In this document: positions 34,373-45,410 of the stretch, piece after piece
How the letters are laid out: each line of letters starts with the position of its first letter
Numbering within the stretch: the stretch's first letter is position 1
Origin: Xiphydria camelus
Taxonomy: Eukaryota > Arthropoda > Insecta > Hymenoptera > Xiphydriidae
DNA length: 64,000 nt
Reading direction: 5' to 3'
Assembly (NCBI GenBank): GCA_963678675.1
Contig: OY783195.1
Span: 13,552,505 to 13,616,504 of the forward strand
Translations under genes and position numbers: made by a program
The notes under the pieces: generated by a model
The model's input: only the letters and a program-made list of their open reading frames with translations
Database searches by the model: none
What the model was told of the DNA's origin: nothing

Positions 34373-34918
34373 AAATAAATAATAAATAAATGTAAATAAA
34401 TAAATAAATAAATAATTATATGAATGTTTATTCATCCTACATTAATTGATTGTCTTTCATTTACTTTAATAATCTGTGCTTTTTAATAAACAGTATAGTT
34501 TATAACTTGCTCAACATACTCTGGAGACTAAATGAAATAATTTATTGATTTAATAATTGAACAAATTACAATTTTTGTCCATTTATTCACAAATAAATTT
34601 TCAAGTCCCTATATATGCAAGAGACGGAAATTTTTCTAAGTCTTGTTCGTCATTAAAAATTACGGAAAAGTTCCGTCAAAAAGACGTTGAATTTTGACGT
34701 CCAAGGTACGTCTTAAAGATGACGTCCCTGCGACGTTAATATTACGACAACTGACGTCTGAAACCCTATACTGACCAAAAAATGACGCCTGAGACGTTAT
34801 TCTAAAGTCAGTGTGCTACCTGGGAGTGGACTCCCGTGCGTTGTGAAATTTTAAATGTCGTGTTTCTCAACTTTTAGAAATATGGACCCTCATCGTTTTT
34901 CCACTGGACCCTTCATTT

Positions 34919-36232
34919 CTTATGACATCGTCACTATGTGAACATTTTACAAAATTAAAGGTAACATTTTCAAGCAAATAATTTTGCAATAACTTGAAAC
35001 AATGTTTGACATGGCATATTTTTGGTAAAAAAGCCATAACTATTGTGTAGCATTGCAAAATACCATCTATGAAATTTGGAGTGCAGTATTTTAATCTGCT
35101 TGGGCAGTCCTTTAAATAATTCTTCTCTAATTTTTAACATTCAAAAAGAATAATTGGATTCTTTTGGTATTCAGTAATAGGTACATGAAATACGTACATT
35201 TTGAAATACATTATAAAATACATGAAAAGCCTTATTTTTTACATCTCCATTTTATTTATAATGATAAAAATACCACATTGTTATGCTTACCTCATAAACA
35301 TAACCTACAATTCTAAACACTAAGCTACACTAAAGTTACAGTTCATGAAAGTCAATAAAACGCTAAATATGTACAATATACAAGTCGAAGAATAAAAAAT
35401 CACAAAATATACACCAGATCACCACGAAATTTAGCACAAACGTAAAGTTAACCATACCGATTTACACAATAAGCAAAGCAAACAGAATAGGCTATTTGAC
35501 TACTATTGAGAAACCACCAGAAATGGTTTATTATATAATTTTGTACAAGCTGTATGAATATTTCTAATGAAATAAGAAATATATTCACTAAAAATCGAGG
35601 AACAAATTTAAATAGCTAAAAAGGCGCCAAAAACGACAAGCTAGCGGCCTCTCTAATCACGTAATCCCTCTGACGTCACATAATTGTAAACACAAATGAA
35701 CATCAAGCAGCAGCTGTCAGAATTAGTTGTTCTCTTTGAAAATAAACCAAATTGTTAAAAAACAATGAACTACAAGTGGTGTGCAGTGCCAATAATAATC
35801 TCAAAACAAAACTATTCTAATGCAAACCTAACCTAAAAGTTGTTGTGAACTGTTTGTTTACAATTATGTGACGTCACACTAACCGTTAGCCAATCACGTA
35901 TCGTTTCTAATTAAATGGAAGCATTTTAAAAAGACAACTTTTGAAGTTAAGATTTTTAATATTAAACATTTATATATTTTCGTTATTTTACTGAAATAAG
36001 TTTAATTAGATAGTAATAAAGAGAGATGATAACAATTTCTAATGTATTTTCAAACTAGTCAAAATGCCTATTGTTCAACTCTGAACGAAAAGACGAAAAG
36101 TAGCTGGCGCTACAGATGTATTTCATCCGCACATGCGCTGTAAATTCGTTCGCACAACTTTAGCGCCTCTGGTGGTTTGTTCGCAAACTTTTCCAGATCT
36201 ACGATTGGTGCATATAAGTGAAACCCCCGTAC
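34919..36232. other. no gene recognised; one inverted pair
   Basis: AT-rich sequence. An inverted pair (35668-35704 against 35859-35890, around TGACGTCA and TTGTAAACA) suggests an eroded MITE at about 35650-35915. No supported ORF. Confidence 0.5.
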
Positions 36233-36957
36233 GTCTGCCTAGCAGACAATCATTTTATAATTAATTAGGAATTACTCCTATCGTTTGGAAATAGTTTGGG
36301 GATATTTAGGAAATTATAGTTTCAGATTTTGGGAAACGTTAATTAATATAAATTAATTTATTATAAGTTATTTTTTACTTGACCGTATACCTAGATAGCA
36401 AATATTAATTAGAAATTGTCAAATTACAGACGAATCAATTGGAAATCATTTGCGGAATTGAACCCTATTGTTAATTTCATTTGGGAAATAATACTTACCT
36501 ATGTAATTAATAATTAATTATCGTTCCACAGTGAAAACTGTTTTATCAATATATGATAAATACGTTGACGGTTACCGACCGTTAGATACCTATTACAACC
36601 TGCGACTCGGATTCTGTCGCTGGTGACTTTTTTAAATGTTACTTTTAAATGTACTAACCAATGATTAATCAATCCTCATGCTTTCATTAATGGGGATAGA
36701 CACCACTGTAGCTAATGAGGGCATGAGAATTAATTGTTCATTGGCTAGTATGTTTAAAAATGATACTTTAGAAAGTCACCAGCGACAGAATCCGAGTCGC
36801 AGGGTGTATCTTGCTCTAATTTGAAGGTCAAGGTTTGAATGTTACAAATCTCTTAACATTCTTGACATTTATTTTAGATAAATATTAATCGAAAATTGAT
36901 AATTTGATCTCGATAAATTGATAAAATACAATCCCAATGGCCAAGCGGGTTTATAAC
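36233..36957 (+). repeat. repeat Z, copy 1
   Basis: Begins with the hairpin GTCTGCCTAGCAGAC and ends GGGTTTATAAC at the LTR boundary. About 725 bp nearly identical to 47470-48192. M1 copy c is embedded at the same position in both, so M1 inserted before Z was duplicated. Confidence 0.9.
36596..36806. mobile_element. M1 palindromic MITE, copy c (211 bp, older variant)
   Basis: TA-flanked, with ends ACCTGCGACTCGGATTCTGT instead of CACCCGGGCTCACGG; otherwise the same palindrome. Confidence 0.88.
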
Positions 36958-37297
36958 TGTGGCGACCAGGCGATCGCCACGCCTCTAGCGACCAGACAGC
37001 CTCAACACATCTTGTCCAGTGATCAACCGATCACCACGCCTCTGGCGGCCAGGCGATCGTAGCGCCGGATCACCACGCTTCTGAAGACACAGCTAGCCAC
37101 GCCACGAGAGTCGGAAGGCCCATTCTCCTGCCTGCTGGAGCCCACTACGGACGCATCGACACAGCGCTCTGCTCTACCTTGCTAACCGCGGCTCATTGTC
37201 GATAGTTAAAATAAACTTTAGTTATATTTCGTAACTATCGCCTCCTTCCGACCGTCCACTCCTCGCACGATCCGTGGGAGATCTCGAGATCCCCACA
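36958..37297 (+). repeat. 5' LTR of element 1
   Basis: TGTGGCGACCAGG...GATCCCCACA. Internally repetitive (CGACCAGGCGATCGCCACG variants). AATAAA near 37210 is a possible poly(A) signal. Confidence 0.93.
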
Positions 37298-37299
37298 AT

Positions 37300-37316
37300 T
37301 GGTGACCCCGACGTGA
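37300..37316 (+). other. primer-binding site, tRNA-Trp type
   Basis: TGGTGACCCCGACGTGA, two bases after the 5' LTR, complementary to the 3' end of tRNA-Trp. The identical site is found in elements at 53168-53184 (minus) and 53798-53814. Confidence 0.88.
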
Positions 37317-37381
37317 TTTGAGTGGATTATATCGTCAACGCAGCCCAAGCGACGCCACGAGGTACCCACGCCATCGCCAAC

Positions 37382-38374
37382 ATGCCGGTCGACCGCTCGC
37401 CAGCCCGCACGGACAACACCGGGAACACTCCGAGCCCCTTCAACACGAACAACCGACCGATCGCATCAACAGGTTTGAACACACAAAATGACCAGGCAGT
37501 CGAGAATCCGTTACTAGCCTTCGCATCGTCAGACAGTACGAATTACGTGGCAGTGGTGAGCAGACCACAGTTACCCACGTTCATGAAAGATCGACCAGAT
37601 ATATGGTTTTTCATGATCGAGTCAGAGTTCACCGCGTCCAGGATTCGCAACGACGACGTCAAGTACATCGCCGCCCTAAAAGCCTTGGACTCTGAAACAC
37701 TGGCACAAATTACGGATATCATTACGCACCCGCCAGAAACAAATAAATATCAAACCTTAAAAGACACGATTATACAAAGACTCACGGAATCGAGACAGAA
37801 GCAAATCCACCGCCTTATCAACGATCTCGTGCTGGGTGACAGGAAACCCTCACAGCTCCTGCGAGAGATGAAGGACCTGGCTGCAGGCAGTATGAATGAC
37901 GAGATGCTCCACAACCTTTGGCTAAGTCGTCTCCCGACATCCATTAAACCGTTGCTCATGATTTCCGATGGGTTAAGCTTAGACGTTCTGGCGTTAATGG
38001 CGGATAGGCTAACAGAAACCATGACCCTGCAAGGCCCAACGGTGGTCGCTTCGACTCATTACCCCACCACAGTTGATCGAGTTGACAGCAGGTCACATGC
38101 ACCTCCACCAACGTCAATAGAAACCAAACTCAACCAGCTACAGGAAGCTCTTGCTGTCTGCATGAGGGAACTCACCGACATGAAGACGAGACAGTCAAAC
38201 TTCGACAGTCGCCGTTCACGCTCACGTAACCGCAGCGGCCAGCGTTATAGGAACAACTCTCGTTCTCAGTCTCGCCAATCTGGAATCTGTTGGTACCACC
38301 ACCGGTTTGGAGCGGACGCCAAACGTTGCACTACACCATGCTCGTTCAACGCCTCGACCAACCAGGGAAACTGA
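37382..38374 (+). CDS. gag: gag polyprotein of element 1
   Basis: Structural protein that packages the element RNA. ATG at 37382 is the first Met; the frame is open upstream to a GTG at 37322. The central capsid-like part contains DRPDIWFFMIESEF and LGDRKPSQLLREMKDL, shared with element 2. Near the C-terminus an Arg/Ser-rich stretch precedes CWYHHRFGADAKRCTTPC, a C-H-C-C finger of CsRn1-type gags in place of the usual CCHC knuckle. It ends at TGA 38372-38374, directly behind a GGGAAAC slip site. The frame is intact over ~330 codons. Confidence 0.9.
   Translation: MPVDRSPARTDNTGNTPSPFNTNNRPIASTGLNTQNDQAVENPLLAFASSDSTNYVAVVSRPQLPTFMKDRPDIWFFMIESEFTASRIRNDDVKYIAALKALDSETLAQITDIITHPPETNKYQTLKDTIIQRLTESRQKQIHRLINDLVLGDRKPSQLLREMKDLAAGSMNDEMLHNLWLSRLPTSIKPLLMISDGLSLDVLALMADRLTETMTLQGPTVVASTHYPTTVDRVDSRSHAPPPTSIETKLNQLQEALAVCMRELTDMKTRQSNFDSRRSRSRNRSGQRYRNNSRSQSRQSGICWYHHRFGADAKRCTTPCSFNASTNQGN
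38365..38371 (+). promoter_or_regulatory. -1 ribosomal frameshift slip site GGGAAAC
   Basis: In gag frame it reads G-GGA-AAC followed at once by the TGA stop, the canonical X-XXY-YYZ heptamer. A -1 slip enters the pol frame, which is open across the site and gives KLKTLPA and then protease. Confidence 0.75.
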
Positions 38375-41300
38375 AAACGCTGCCGGCAGTACAAGCGGTC
38401 GCCGACGGCAGCGACTGCAGCACCGCACAAACTCAAGATGTCAGACTCCACCTACACGACCGGAAGACCAATCGACGATACTTAATAGATTCTGGCTCGG
38501 TGCTATCAATATTACCCGTTCGATTTTTCCAGAAACTACCACCAAAGGCTAACCTCACTTTATACGCAGCCAACACCACACCAATTTCTACGTACGGATG
38601 CCACACCGTCAATGTCGATCTGAACTTACGACGCGATTTCAGCTGGCCATTCGTGGTGGCTGACGTTCCAGAATCAATCATAGGAGCTGACTTCCTGAGT
38701 CACCATAATCTGCTCATCGATCTAAAAAACAAGCAACTCGTCGACTCGACCACCCGAATGACCACTAAGGGTCGGGTGATTAACACAAGAGTTCATAGCA
38801 TCTCCACTTTGGATCAGTCGATGCCCTACGCTGACTTACTCCAACAATTCATCAACATCACTCAACCATCTTCTTCTTCTGCGTTCAGCGCGAACATCGA
38901 TTTTTCTCACAGGATTGTCACTAATGGATCACCTGTGACAGAAAGACCGCGCAAACTTTTCGGCGAAAAGGCTACCGCCGCGCGAGCAGAGATACAGCGA
39001 CTATTGGACAGAGGACTCATCAAGCCCTCCAGCAGTGCTTGGGCCAGTCCGATTCACCTCGTCAAGAAGAAAGATGGCAGCTACCGTCTCTGCGGCGACT
39101 ACCGCAAACTAAACAGCGTCACTGTGCCTGATAAGTATGCCCCACCACTCATCTAGAGTCTGTTCCTGGTCACACATGGAAAAACAATCTTTTCGACCAT
39201 GGACCTGGACAAGGCATACTATCAGATACCAGTGCACCCTGACGACACTCAGAAGACGGCGATTACCACACCCTGGGGACTCTACGAATACACTAGGATG
39301 CCGTTCGGTCTGAAAAATGCCACACAAACATTCCAACGGTCCATGGACTGGATATTTCGTGGCCTGGACTTCGTCTTCGTCTACATAGATGACATCTTGG
39401 TCATGTCGGAGAACGAAGAGCAGCACCAGACTCACTTACGCCAGGTATTTCAACGATTGGCAGATCATAACCTCACCATCAACCTGAGTAAGTGCAAGTT
39501 CGGTAAGCAGCGAGTCAACTTCCTCGGTTATCAAATTGACAGTGAAGGTTTCCTACCAAATCCAGAACGCGTAGAAACGATCAATAATTACCCGCAACCA
39601 AAAACTGTCATGGAACTGAGGCGATTCATCGGAATGTTCAATTATTACCGTCCGTGTATCAAGCATTCGGCTCAACTCCAGCTTCCGCTCACTGCGTACC
39701 TAAAGTCTTTGAAGAAGAAGGACAAGACGCCAATCAGGTGGTCCACCGAAGCGGTAACAGCCTTCGAAGCTTGCAAGAGAGCACTGACATCTGTGACACA
39801 CACTTCCTTTCCATCTCCCGATGCACCACTTGTCTTAACAACAGACGCTTCCACCACGGCGATAGGAGCCTCTCTCGAACAACTCGAGGACAGCGTAGGG
39901 AAACCCATCGGATTCTTCTCAAGAAAATTAACGGTCACAGAGACAAGGTACAGTACGTACGATAGAGAATTGCTGGGCATTTTTGCAGCCGTGAAGCACT
40001 TTCACCATCTCCTAGAAGGTCGTCCTTTCGTCATCAAGACAGACCACAAGCCTCTGACCTACGCCTTCCAACAGAAGCTTGACAAAGCCTCAGAGCGTCA
40101 GCTTCGACAGTTAGACTACATTTCACAGTTCACCACCGACATCGTATATTTGAAAGGTGAAGAGAATGTGGTCGCCGACGCTCTCTCCAGGTTAAATGCT
40201 ATTCAGATGCCAATGGTTCTCGATCCCAAGATCATCCAACAACATCAGCAAGAAGATCAAGAACTTCGCGAACTCATCAACAGCAACGACTCTGCACTAA
40301 AACTCAATTTATTGACACTCGACACCGATACACAAATCTACTGCGACACCTCAACGGGGACTGTACGCCCTTACCTTCCTCGATCAATCCGAAAAACGGC
40401 ATTTCACACCGTACACAACCTTTCACATCCCAGCAGACGTGTTACTTCTCGACTGATCAGAGAAAAATACGTCTGGCCGGGCATCAGAAAAGACGTCACT
40501 GCCTGGGCAAAGGAGTGTATACATTGCCAACGCGCGAAAGTCCAACGACACACCCACTTACAGGCCAATCACATCGACATTCCCGACGATAGATTCAAAC
40601 ATATCAACCTGGATATCATCATGATGCCGGAACACCAGGGGTTTAAATATTGTCTCACGATCGTTGATCGTTTCACGAGATGGCCGGTCGCAGTCCCTCT
40701 GAGAGATATCACGGCGGACACTGTCACTACGGCCCTGTTCAACCACTGGATCGCCAACTTCGGAACGCCCACAGTCATCATCACGGATCAAGGTTCCCAG
40801 TTCGAGTCGTCACTGTTTGACTCACTGTCAAAATTCATAGGTGCGGAGAGGCGTCGAACATCACCATACCATCCACAGTCCAACGGAATGGTGGAGCGAT
40901 GGCATCGCACTTTGAAAGCAACCCTCATGTGCTCTCCCAAACCTTGGACGGAGATCCTTCCCACTGTACTACTCGGCCTTCGCACCAGTATCAAAGAAGA
41001 TCTCCAGACATCGCCAGCTGAGATGCTTTTTGGAACAACGCTACGCATACCCGGGGAATTCTTCATGGATCTCGACGTGCCAGCAAATCCACAAATCTTC
41101 CTGGAAAAACACCGAGAATTCATGAGAGGACTCAAACCTACTCCTACAGCCCATCACAACAGAGCCAAAATATTCATCGCAAAGGATCTTCGCACCTGTA
41201 GCCATGCATTCTTGCGATGCGATCATGTAAAGGCTCCTCTGGAAAAGCCTTACCGAGGACCCTACAGAATCACAAAAAGGATTACTGACAGACTCTTCCA

Positions 41301-41499
41301 ACTCAACGTTGATGGAACTCTCAAACAAATCAACGTGGATAGACTAAAACCTGCATATATCAACAAGACGGACTCAGAACCAAGCACTTCTGACACGAGA
41401 GACAACCAGAATCCGCAAACTCTGGAGCAATGGACATCGACTATGAATAGACCCGCAAACACATATCAGAAGAGAGTCACTTTCAAGCCTCCAACTTGA
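38371..41499 (+). pseudogene. pol: pol polyprotein of element 1, one in-frame stop
   Basis: Protease, reverse transcriptase, RNase H and integrase. The protease has LIDSGSVLSILP (catalytic DSG at 38488-38496). RT starts around RGLIKPSSSAWASP, has [12 protein letters not shown] in motif A and the catalytic YIDD at 39382-39393. RNase H shows [15 protein letters not shown] and TDHKPL. Integrase has the H-H-C-C finger (HNLSHPS ... CIHCQ), Asp in NLDIIMM, Asp in ITDQGSQFE, Glu in GMVERWH, and a C-terminal GPYRITKRI (GPY/F) module. One TAG at 39154-39156, in RT ahead of motif A, splits the frame; the rest is open to 41499. There is no env gene. Confidence 0.92.
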
Positions 41500-41519
41500 A
41501 AGTACCTAGGGGGGAGTAC

Positions 41520-41859
41520 TGTGGCGACCAGGCGATCGCCACGCCTCTAGCGACCAGACAGCCTCAACACACCTTGTCCAGTGATCAACCGATCACCACG
41601 CCTCTGGCGGCCAGGCGATCGTAGCGCCGGATCACCACGCTTCTGAAGACACAGCTAGCCACGCCACGAGAGTCGGAAGGCCCATTCTCCTGCCTGCTGG
41701 AGCCCACTACGGACACATCGACACAGCGCTCTGCTCTACCTTGCTAACCGCGGCTCATTGTCGATAGTTAAAATAAACTTTAGTTATATTTCGTAACTAT
41801 CGCCTCCTTCCGACCGTCCACTCCTCGCACGATCCGTGGGAGATCTCGAGATCCCCACA
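41520..41859 (+). repeat. 3' LTR of element 1
   Basis: 340 bp; differs from the 5' LTR at two positions by eye. Preceded by the polypurine tract at about 41507-41518. Confidence 0.93.
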
Positions 41860-42624
41860 TAACACTCTATAGTGCTGCCATCTTGTGACAACTTGTTCAA
41901 AGAACTATCGCTCTCCGCGCGGAACGTGCGGAAAATATACCGGATGTTTTCCTGGGTTGTTGACATAGGCCGATATGGTGCATAGCAGTTTGTAGACTAT
42001 AGTATGTACGCTATTGGTCGGAGACGCAAGGACGCCGAGCGATTGGCTCTGCCTATCGTCGGCAGACGTCAATCGTCGCGACAGAAGTTCCCTAGTGCGT
42101 AGGCACTGAGCAGACGAGAAAGTATGGCGGTTGATACAAAAATTTGTTTACAGGGTGGAATTTTTCAGAGTAATTGTATTTTTTGAAAATAAAATGTGGT
42201 TTTCAAAGTTAATAAAATATTTCCATTCGCGAAACGATTTCCTTCGCATTTATTTCGACCCTCGAACGCGCTTTTTAATAAATAGTAAAAATACAGTTAA
42301 AAGAGTAATGAAGGAAGGGTGATAAATCTTGGGACAAATGTAAAATAATTAACGAGTTGTAGAGACAAGTGAACCGACGTGAAAAATAACAGTGACCAGG
42401 CAGTTCTCAGGATTTTTGAGTAGGGTAAGTGTAACGATAAATCGAGAGGAATAACAAAAAGGAATTGTTTTGAAGTCATTCAATTTCTTTATACTTTATA
42501 AAAGTACAAAAATTATTTGTAGACTTAGAGAAAGTGATGAATTCTTCATGGATGATGGAAAAGTTCGACGACGTGCATCAGCCTCCACGGAGAAATGTGC
42601 CAAAGACGAAGGACGATTGGTATC

Positions 42625-43585
42625 CCGCTCATGAAATAGAAATGAATTAAACATAAAATAGTATTGATATAGAAAAAGAATGTAGTGCAGGTATTTATTT
42701 ACCAATACGACTCACATTACCATCTGCTAACCAACGTGATTGAATACTTCAGCAAGCATCGATAACCAGGACCATGGTTAATGACTTTGTGTTTTGCAAC
42801 AACGAGCACCAACTCCCCCGGAGGACACGAAAAGCTGTAACATGAGGAATACGGTGAAAGGTTAATAAAATTATCCCAAACGATACCATGAATGTAAATA
42901 AATCCTTTTCATATCATGACATGTTGTAGAAAACTCACCGCTGCTTCAAGTTCATAGCAGATGTTCGAAATGATTCCCTTCCCGCTGGTTAGGAAGAGGG
43001 GGTCCAATTCCGTGGCCGGCGCGATCACCCGACCTGACGCCGATGGATTATTTTTTCTGGGGCTACGTGAAGGACCAGTTATACAACGAGCGTCGCCATC
43101 TCCTGACTGTTGAGGACCTCGACTGGGAAATAATGAGGATCTGTGAGGAGATCCCCCGGAAGCGATCCAAAATACGACCTCAGCATTTTACGACCGATTA
43201 GGTTATTGCTCGGCTGAGCAAGGAAATAATTTTTAACATCTCCTGCAAACATGAAGCAGTGGTGAATTTTCCACAAAATGTCATAATATGAAAAGGATTT
43301 ATTTACATTCATAGGGGTATCGTTTTGGATAATTTTATTAACCTTTCACGGTATTCCTCATGTTACAGCTTCTCTTGTCCTCCGGGGGAGTTGGTGCTCG
43401 TTGTTGCAAAACACAAAGTCATTAATCATGGTCCTGGTTATCGATGCTTGCTGAAATATTCAATCACGTTGGTTAGCAGATGGTAATGTGAGTTGTATTG
43501 GTAAATAAATACCTGCACTACATTCTTTTTCTGTATCAATACTATTTTATGTTTCATTTATTTCTATTTCATGAGCGGGATATCG
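42625..43585. mobile_element. inverted-repeat element around a transposase fragment
   Basis: Arms of ~300 bp (42625-42925 against 43280-43585) share CCCGCTCATGAAATAGAAAT, AACTCCCCCGGAGGACA and GGAATACGGTGAAAGGTTAA. The loop contains the C-terminal part of a Tc1/mariner-type transposase. Confidence 0.75.
42992..43201 (+). pseudogene. C-terminal fragment of an IS630/Tc1/mariner-type transposase
   Basis: Open for 69 codons to TAG 43199-43201. The block ARSPDLTPMDYFFWGYVKD followed by QLYNERRH is the end of the DDE/D core in a group of insect transposases related to Tc1/mariner (third catalytic Asp in TPMD). The rest of the protein is missing; the fragment lies between two ~300-bp inverted arms. 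Confidence 0.75.
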
Positions 43586-43673
43586 CTTCGCGAATGGAAA
43601 TATTTTATTAACTTTGAAAACCACATTTTATTTTCAAAAAATACAATTACTCTGAAAAACTCCACTTTGTAAA

Positions 43674-43770
43674 GGCCATCACACAGAAAATTCCGTAAGA
43701 CGTAAGACGTAAGACGTAAGACGTAAAACGTAAGGTTCATCACACAAACGCGGCATAAGACGTAAGCTTT
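43674..43770. repeat. partial AAGGCCATCACAC element with GTAAGAC repeats
   Basis: AAGGCCATCACACAGAAAA then four GACGTAAGA-like units. The matching inverse end is at about 47030-47086 (GTCTTACGGCTTACGG, TGTGTGATGGCCTTA). Confidence 0.6.
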
Positions 43771-43812
43771 GACCAATCCTGAACGAAGACGCTGTCCCCA
43801 CCCTCTATTTAC

Positions 43813-45368
43813 ATGTAACTTAGAATCTAGAAGTGTCAGTTTGATAATAATTTCATTTCAATTGGGAAGAAAAGCTTAACAGTAAGTACCTACATTTAAT
43901 TACTGATTACACTCAGAGTGTTCCTATATATGTATAATAAACAGAAAAGCCATTCCTAGCGATTGACATAAGGATACAGTGAACCGCAATGTAAAATGCA
44001 TGACGTGAAGAGTCAGAACTGTCATATTCATCTGCTTTTTTTTATAAAAAATATAAATAATAACACTCAACAATATTATTCTCAAGCCATAGTTTGATGA
44101 ACATGACGTGATAGCATTCTCTGAAATTTTATCACATAAATATCTCTTGAAGAACCCTCGAAAAAAAATATTTTCATTTCCTATGCCTATTATACAGATA
44201 AAATTATTTTTCAGGTAATTAAAACATGCCGAGAAATGAGGGGTCTAGTTGCAAAACCGGCAATCTCCATTTTGGCAAATTTTATAGGAGAGCTGAATTT
44301 TTGATAACTCGGTAACTAAATAACTTAAGTTTGTTATTGTTGAACTGAAACAAGCTCATATGTATGCATATCACTTGATATTAAGCAGAAACTAGAATTT
44401 GCAATAAATTTTGAGTAGTATGGGATTGAAAATTGGAGATGGCCAGTTTTGCAAGTAACATTTTGAAACTGCCGATTTTGCAACTTAGTTAACTTAGTTA
44501 ACTAAATTACCGGTTTTGAAACTAATTTTTCTTGGCGTTTTATAAGAAATAGAGTAAAGATACAGTGCAATCAACTGAAATAAATATTTATTTTCCTTAG
44601 AATACAGATGCTTGGTGCGTGCGACAGATGGCACTCCATCTGTTTTGTGCAGTTACCCAATCGCCCTATAGGTCGAAATGGAGATTGACGTTTTTGCAAC
44701 TCAACGGCGGTTGGAGATTGCCGGGTTTGAAACTAGGCCAAAATTTTAACCTCATTTTTAAGTATAATTGAGCCGAATTTGCAGCCAAACGACTCTGTAA
44801 GTCGATCAGAATTACAATAAGGAACATATTCCCGCCAATAGCTCAATTTCACCAAAAAGTGGAGATTGCCGGTTTTGCAACTAGACCCCTCATATAATGA
44901 AATATTGCTGGGGATTTTGTTGGTGGCTACGGGTGTGCTTGTTTTGAAGAAGAAACGATCATGGAGATAGTTGAATCGTCGATGGTGGGTTCGACCAATA
45001 AATCGTATGCATATTTTTTTCCAGGGTTCTTCAAGAGATATTTATGCGATAAAATTTCAGAGAATGCTATCACGTCATGTTCATCAAACTATATCTCGAG
45101 AATAATACTGTCGAATGTTATTATTTATATTTTTTATGAAAAAAGCAGATGAATACGACAGTTCTGACTCTTTACGTCATGCATTTTACATTGCGATTCA
45201 CTGTATCCTTATGTCAATCTAGGTATGGCTTTTCTATTTAGATATTGTATATAGGAACTGAGTGTAATCAATAATTAAATGTACTTACTGTTAAGCTTTT
45301 CTTCCCAATTGACGTGAAATTATTAACAATATCAAACTGACACTTCTAGATTTTAGGTTAGATGTAAA
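43813..45368. mobile_element. inverted-repeat element with ~355-bp arms
   Basis: Arms 43813-44170 and 45020-45368 share GAATCTAGAAGTGTCAGTTT, GCTTAACAGTAAGTAC and GAACATGACGTGATAGCATT. The loop contains the MITE at 44237-44893. No ORF of note. Confidence 0.75.
44237..44893. mobile_element. MITE with GGCAATCTCC / GGTTTTGCAACT words
   Basis: Ends TGAGGGGTCTAGTTGCAAAA...TTTTGCAACTAGACCCCTCA. Variants of CCGG(C)AATCTCC and GTTTTGCAACT recur at least six times inside. A 62-bp patch at 44607-44668 matches 7651-7712. The target duplication is unclear. Confidence 0.8.
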
Positions 45369-45410
45369 CAGTTCTAGAGCGTCTGTATGCACGCGTGGCG
45401 CGGTGAACTT

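Larger units (their letters stand above)
28460..34824. mobile_element. ACGTC-rich element, copy 1, heavily invaded
   Basis: Ends CCCAGGTAGCACACTAACGT...GTGTGCTACCTGGG. The terminal 200 bp on each side are packed with ACGTC/GACGT words, including TGACGTCA. A shorter relative is at 45411-46396, where the sequence 45599-46046 is the uninvaded equivalent of this element's interior. By that comparison, M1 copy b and the 4.1-kb element at 30056-34178 are insertions. Confidence 0.82.
28301..34914. mobile_element. outermost shell of a multi-layer transposon nest
   Basis: Ends GAAGGGTCCAGTGGAAAAAC and complement (33-bp inverted ends through GATGAGGGTCCAT), flanked by ATTT at 28297-28300 and 34915-34918. 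The own sequence is only about 160 bp on the left and 90 bp on the right. Everything between is the ACGTC-rich element and what is nested in that. Confidence 0.75.
36958..41859 (+). mobile_element. CsRn1-like Ty3/gypsy retrotransposon, element 1 (4902 bp)
   Basis: Complete LTR retrotransposon with LTRs 36958-37297 and 41520-41859 (340 bp, two differences by eye) and TAAC duplications at 36954-36957 and 41860-41863. It has a tRNA-Trp-type primer site, gag, a -1 frameshift into pol, and a purine tract (AGGGGGGAGTAC) before the 3' LTR. The gag CHCC finger and the Trp primer site fit the CsRn1 clade. The only obvious coding lesion is one TAG in reverse transcriptase, so this is a young copy. Confidence 0.93.

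Noticed and set aside
36940..36957. TGGCCAAGCGG before the LTR fits a Pol III A-box consensus, suggesting a tRNA/SINE target
   Set aside because: No B-box, no tRNA fold and no poly-T terminator; a single 11-bp consensus match is weak.
37300..37316. tRNA-Trp-like 3' end sequence as a tRNA gene
   Set aside because: It is the retroelement primer-binding site, next to the LTR in three elements; no tRNA body is present.
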